Below are positions 23,087 to 26,100 of a DNA stretch of 26,100 nucleotides, piece after piece (position 1 is the stretch's first letter; every line of letters starts with the position of its first letter). Both the position numbers and the translations under genes were made by a program. Source of the stretch: DATESN01 sp035270785 (GTDB taxonomy: Bacteria; Bacillota; Clostridia; Lachnospirales; Lachnospiraceae); contig DATESN010000117.1 of NCBI GenBank assembly GCA_035270785.1, positions 1 to 26,100 of the forward strand, read 5' to 3'. The notes under the pieces were generated by a model. That model did no database searches and was not told where the DNA came from. It saw only the letters and a list, made by a program, of their open reading frames with translations.

Positions 23087-24916
23087 ATGAACAAGCATCA
23101 ATTACTTAAAAAATATTACGGATATGATTTTTTTCGGGAAGGACAAGAAGAAGCCATTGACAATATTTTAAATGGGATAGACACATTTGGAATTATGCCT
23201 ACAGGAGCTGGTAAATCCATATGTTTTCAGATTCCAGCATTAATGCTAAAGGGCATAACAATTGTGATATCCCCACTTATTTCATTGATGAAGGATCAAG
23301 TAGGTGCCCTTAACCAAATGGGAATCCATGCAGCATATCTCAATAGCTCTTTAACATACAATCAATATTTGAAAGCTTTGGAGAATGCAAAAAAGGGACA
23401 ATACAAAATCATCTATGTAGCACCAGAAAGACTTATGAGTGAGGAATTTGTAGACTTTTCAAGAAAAGTGGAAATTTCCATGATTAGTATTGATGAAGTA
23501 CATTGTGTTTCCCAATGGGGACAAGATTTCAGACCAAGTTACCTGAAAATATTAGATTTTATCAAAAAGATGCCAGTTCGTCCTATTATTAGTGCTTTTA
23601 CTGCAACGGCAACAAAAGATGTCAGGGAAGATGTTGTTAAAATATTAGCCTTGCAACAACCTAAAATAATTATGACAGGATTTGATCGAAAAAATCTATT
23701 TTTTTCCGTGAAAGCACCTCGAGATAAAGAAGCAACTATTTTGGAATATTTAGAAAGTAATTTAGACAAAAGCGGAATCATTTATTGTCAGACAAGAAAA
23801 GAAGTAGAAGCGATTCATGAATTACTTTTAAAAAAGGGATATCCGGTCACGAGGTATCATGCAGGACTAAGTGATATGGAACGAAAACAAAATCAGGATG
23901 ATTTTATTTTTGATCTTAAGCCTCTTATGGTAGCATCCAATGCATTTGGGATGGGAATAGACAAGTCGAATGTTCGTTTTGTTATTCACTATAATATGCC
24001 TAAAAACATGGAAAGTTACTATCAAGAAGCGGGTAGAGCAGGACGTGATGGAGAAACCTCACAATGTATTCTTCTTTATAGTGGAAAAGATGTGGTAACT
24101 AATCAGTTTTTTATTGATCATAATAAAGACAATGATGAGCTTACAGATGAAATGCTAGAACTTGTAAGAAACAGAGATAGAGAACGTCTACGAAAAATGA
24201 CATTTTATTGTTTTACTACAGAATGTTTGAGGGATTATATGCTTCGATATTTTGGAGAAAAAGGAAATCATTATTGTGGAAATTGTTCTAATTGTCTCAC
24301 ACAATTTAAAGAGGAAGATGTAACGGAAATTAGTAAAAGCATAGTGCAGTGTATAGAGACAACAGGACAGAGATTTGGAATGACATTAATCGCGGATGTG
24401 ATCCATGGAAGTAAGTCTGCAAGAATTGTACAACTAAAGCTTGATCATACATTGGGATATGCAAGCCAAAGCGACATTTCTGTAGCGCGGATCAAACAAG
24501 TGATAAATCACTTACTATTAGAAGAGTACATCAAATTAACAGATGATGAATATCCGGTTTTAAAATTGTTAGATAAGTCTCGAAGAATGATGTCGGGAGA
24601 AAACTTGATTGTTATGAAATTACCAAAAGAAGTAGAAAGAGTAACTAAGCCAAAGGCTAAGGCGAGATTTTCATTCAGTAACAATAGGTCTTATGAGAAT
24701 CATAATTTATTTGAGTTGCTACGAATGAAGCGAATGGACATTGCAAGAGAAGAAAAGATACCTCCCTACATTGTGTTTGCAGACAAAACATTAATAGAAA
24801 TGTGTCAACATATGCCGGCAAATAAAAATGAAATGTTAAATATAAATGGTGTAGGTGAAATAAAATATGAAAAATATGGTGTAAAATTCTTGCAAGTAAT
24901 AGAAGATTTTAAATAA
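23087..24916 (+). CDS. recQ: ATP-dependent DNA helicase RecQ
   Basis: 609 residues, full length with all three RecQ modules. The helicase core has MPTGAGKS (37-44, Walker A), SIDEVHCVSQWGQDFRPSY (DEVH box at 136-139 followed by the RecQ aromatic-rich loop), SAFTATAT, and QEAGRAGRDG with its arginine finger. The RQC region has the zinc-binding cysteines in CFTTEC...CGNCSNC and then a winged helix (VIHGSKSARI). The HRDC domain lies at the C-terminus (about 540-609). RecQ unwinds DNA 3' to 5' in recombination and fork repair. A single gene with its own promoter; no repair genes adjacent. Confidence 0.96.
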   Translation: MNKHQLLKKYYGYDFFREGQEEAIDNILNGIDTFGIMPTGAGKSICFQIPALMLKGITIVISPLISLMKDQVGALNQMGIHAAYLNSSLTYNQYLKALENAKKGQYKIIYVAPERLMSEEFVDFSRKVEISMISIDEVHCVSQWGQDFRPSYLKILDFIKKMPVRPIISAFTATATKDVREDVVKILALQQPKIIMTGFDRKNLFFSVKAPRDKEATILEYLESNLDKSGIIYCQTRKEVEAIHELLLKKGYPVTRYHAGLSDMERKQNQDDFIFDLKPLMVASNAFGMGIDKSNVRFVIHYNMPKNMESYYQEAGRAGRDGETSQCILLYSGKDVVTNQFFIDHNKDNDELTDEMLELVRNRDRERLRKMTFYCFTTECLRDYMLRYFGEKGNHYCGNCSNCLTQFKEEDVTEISKSIVQCIETTGQRFGMTLIADVIHGSKSARIVQLKLDHTLGYASQSDISVARIKQVINHLLLEEYIKLTDDEYPVLKLLDKSRRMMSGENLIVMKLPKEVERVTKPKAKARFSFSNNRSYENHNLFELLRMKRMDIAREEKIPPYIVFADKTLIEMCQHMPANKNEMLNINGVGEIKYEKYGVKFLQVIEDFK

Positions 24917-25011
24917 TAGAACCAATATTCGTATTTTTTGGATTTATGTTGTATAATAAAAGTATTCATTGTTTTTAAATAAAAAAGCAATGTCTAAGGA
25001 GAGAGAAGATT

Positions 25012-26070
25012 ATGGATTTATCAGGTAAGATTGTAAAACATAGCAAGTTTGGGATGGGAACTATCATAAACCAAAATGAAAATAATGTAGAAGTGAAGTT
25101 TAAAGAACCGTTTGGATGTAAAATATTCCAATATCCATTGGGATTTGATAAATATTTGAAGTTGCAAGATGAAGGAACTGCCCTTAAAATTGTAAAAGCG
25201 ATTGATACAAAAAAAGAAGAAGTTGAAATAGAAGAACAGGAAAAAGAATTAAAGCGACAAGAATGCGAATTAATTCGAATGAAAGAAACTATCAAACCTC
25301 GCAAGATTACTAAGAAAAGATACTTACACAAAAATAATCTAGCAATTAAGTGTAATTATTGTAATGGAGGGTTGGAAGAGAATGGAATAGGATTTACCAA
25401 GGCATGTACCGATGAAATGATTACCTACAATATTGGCGTGCGTAAATACACATGGTGTACCGGTGAAAATTCTAAATGTTTAGCATATAAGAAGGGTGAA
25501 ATTAGCAGAGAAGAATTGGATGCTGTCAATGAAGGCGAGGATTTTCTCTGCTATGAATCACAGATGTTGAACAAATGGAAAGCTTCCCTTGGGGTATACC
25601 AAAGCGGTGTGAAACGTGGTAAAGCAATGGTCTTTTCTGATTTATCAACGAATACATTGGCGATACTCACTACCCGTACAAAAGGGATGAAAGAAGAGGA
25701 TAGAATTATCTTTGCAGTATTCCTTGCCCAAGCAAAAAATGAAGAGAGTATGGAATTAGAAGGACATATTCTTGCCAATGAAAAATATAAAATAAGCCTA
25801 ACTCTGGAAGAAGCGAAGCAAGTTCGGTTTTGGGATTATTATTATAACGAAACAAAGCCAGATACCATTAAACTAGGAAGTGGACTTTTTAATTATGTTG
25901 CAGACATTCAATCGGCTCAAATACTAAAACAAATTGTGGAAGTGAAGACGGATGAACGAGAAAAAGAATATGCCAATGAATTTTACACCTATTTCTGTAA
26001 GATAAAAAACTTATCTATGAATTTAATTCCAAGTCCCACAGGCGGCAGAACAAGAATCATAAAAGAATAG
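25012..26070 (+). CDS. Unrecognised protein with an SH3/tudor-like N-terminus and a cysteine cluster
   Basis: 352 residues, with AAGGAGAGAG upstream of the start and a TATAAT at 24952-24957. I do not recognise a named family. The N-terminus (5-50) has GKIVKHSKFGMGTI...VEVKF, like small SH3/tudor barrels found in UvrD-type helicases and CarD-like proteins. A charged, probably coiled stretch follows (66-95). The centre has six cysteines: C114 and C117 (CNYC), C132, C149, C156 and C180, suggesting zinc or an iron-sulfur cluster. The C-terminal half is soluble and mixed, with RIIFAVFLAQA (231-241) and RFWDYYYNE (272-280). No signal peptide or membrane segment, so it should be cytoplasmic. Position after recQ with its own promoter gives no firm clue. 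Confidence 0.75.
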   Translation: MDLSGKIVKHSKFGMGTIINQNENNVEVKFKEPFGCKIFQYPLGFDKYLKLQDEGTALKIVKAIDTKKEEVEIEEQEKELKRQECELIRMKETIKPRKITKKRYLHKNNLAIKCNYCNGGLEENGIGFTKACTDEMITYNIGVRKYTWCTGENSKCLAYKKGEISREELDAVNEGEDFLCYESQMLNKWKASLGVYQSGVKRGKAMVFSDLSTNTLAILTTRTKGMKEEDRIIFAVFLAQAKNEESMELEGHILANEKYKISLTLEEAKQVRFWDYYYNETKPDTIKLGSGLFNYVADIQSAQILKQIVEVKTDEREKEYANEFYTYFCKIKNLSMNLIPSPTGGRTRIIKE

Positions 26071-26100
26071 TAACAGAATGATAGAATAAGCAAAGTCAAA

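Overview
The window is AT-rich (about one-third G+C by eye) with strong GGAGG-type ribosome binding sites, near-consensus sigma-A promoters and many hairpin-plus-T-run terminators. Together with DapL, a PadR/HAAS pair, CysK with an Rrf2 regulator, and typical clostridial surface-glycan genes, this points to a low-GC Gram-positive anaerobe, probably a Lachnospiraceae-type clostridium. That placement is inference from gene content and style. I saw no rRNA, tRNA, CRISPR array, insertion sequence or prophage, so this looks like ordinary chromosome.

Positions 1-7399 are the end of a cell-surface polysaccharide region: a phosphoglucomutase/phosphomannomutase (5' end outside the window), a GtrA-like flippase, two family-2 glycosyltransferases in overlapping frames, a polyprenyl-phosphate sugar-1-phosphate transferase, an LCP ligase, a terminator, and a further rhamnosyltransferase-like enzyme. 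Positions 7567-10608 hold two quality-control genes: a membrane-anchored HtrA protease and a divergent ClpX paralog.

Positions 10723-14073 are membrane transport: a CPA2 cation/proton antiporter, then a yybP-ykoY (manganese) riboswitch with terminator controlling a CaCA-family exchanger and a DUF368 (PopT-type) undecaprenyl-phosphate translocase. Next come an orphan OmpR-type response regulator (minus), a divergent signal-peptidase-II-like protein, and a carbamate kinase with an altered N-terminal motif (minus).

Positions 16562-19275 form a likely cysteine module: promoter with paired inverted repeats, cysK, a PatB/MalY C-S lyase and an Rrf2 regulator. The rest holds an MgtC/SapB protein, dapL (minus), a PadR regulator overlapping its HAAS-domain membrane partner, a full-length RecQ, and an unrecognised protein with a cysteine cluster.

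No single undescribed multi-gene system is obvious. The best leads are the ClpX paralog with changed substrate and ClpP loops, the Mn-riboswitch/exchanger/DUF368 operon, the LspA-like protein with both catalytic aspartates, and the cysteine-rich protein at 25012-26070.
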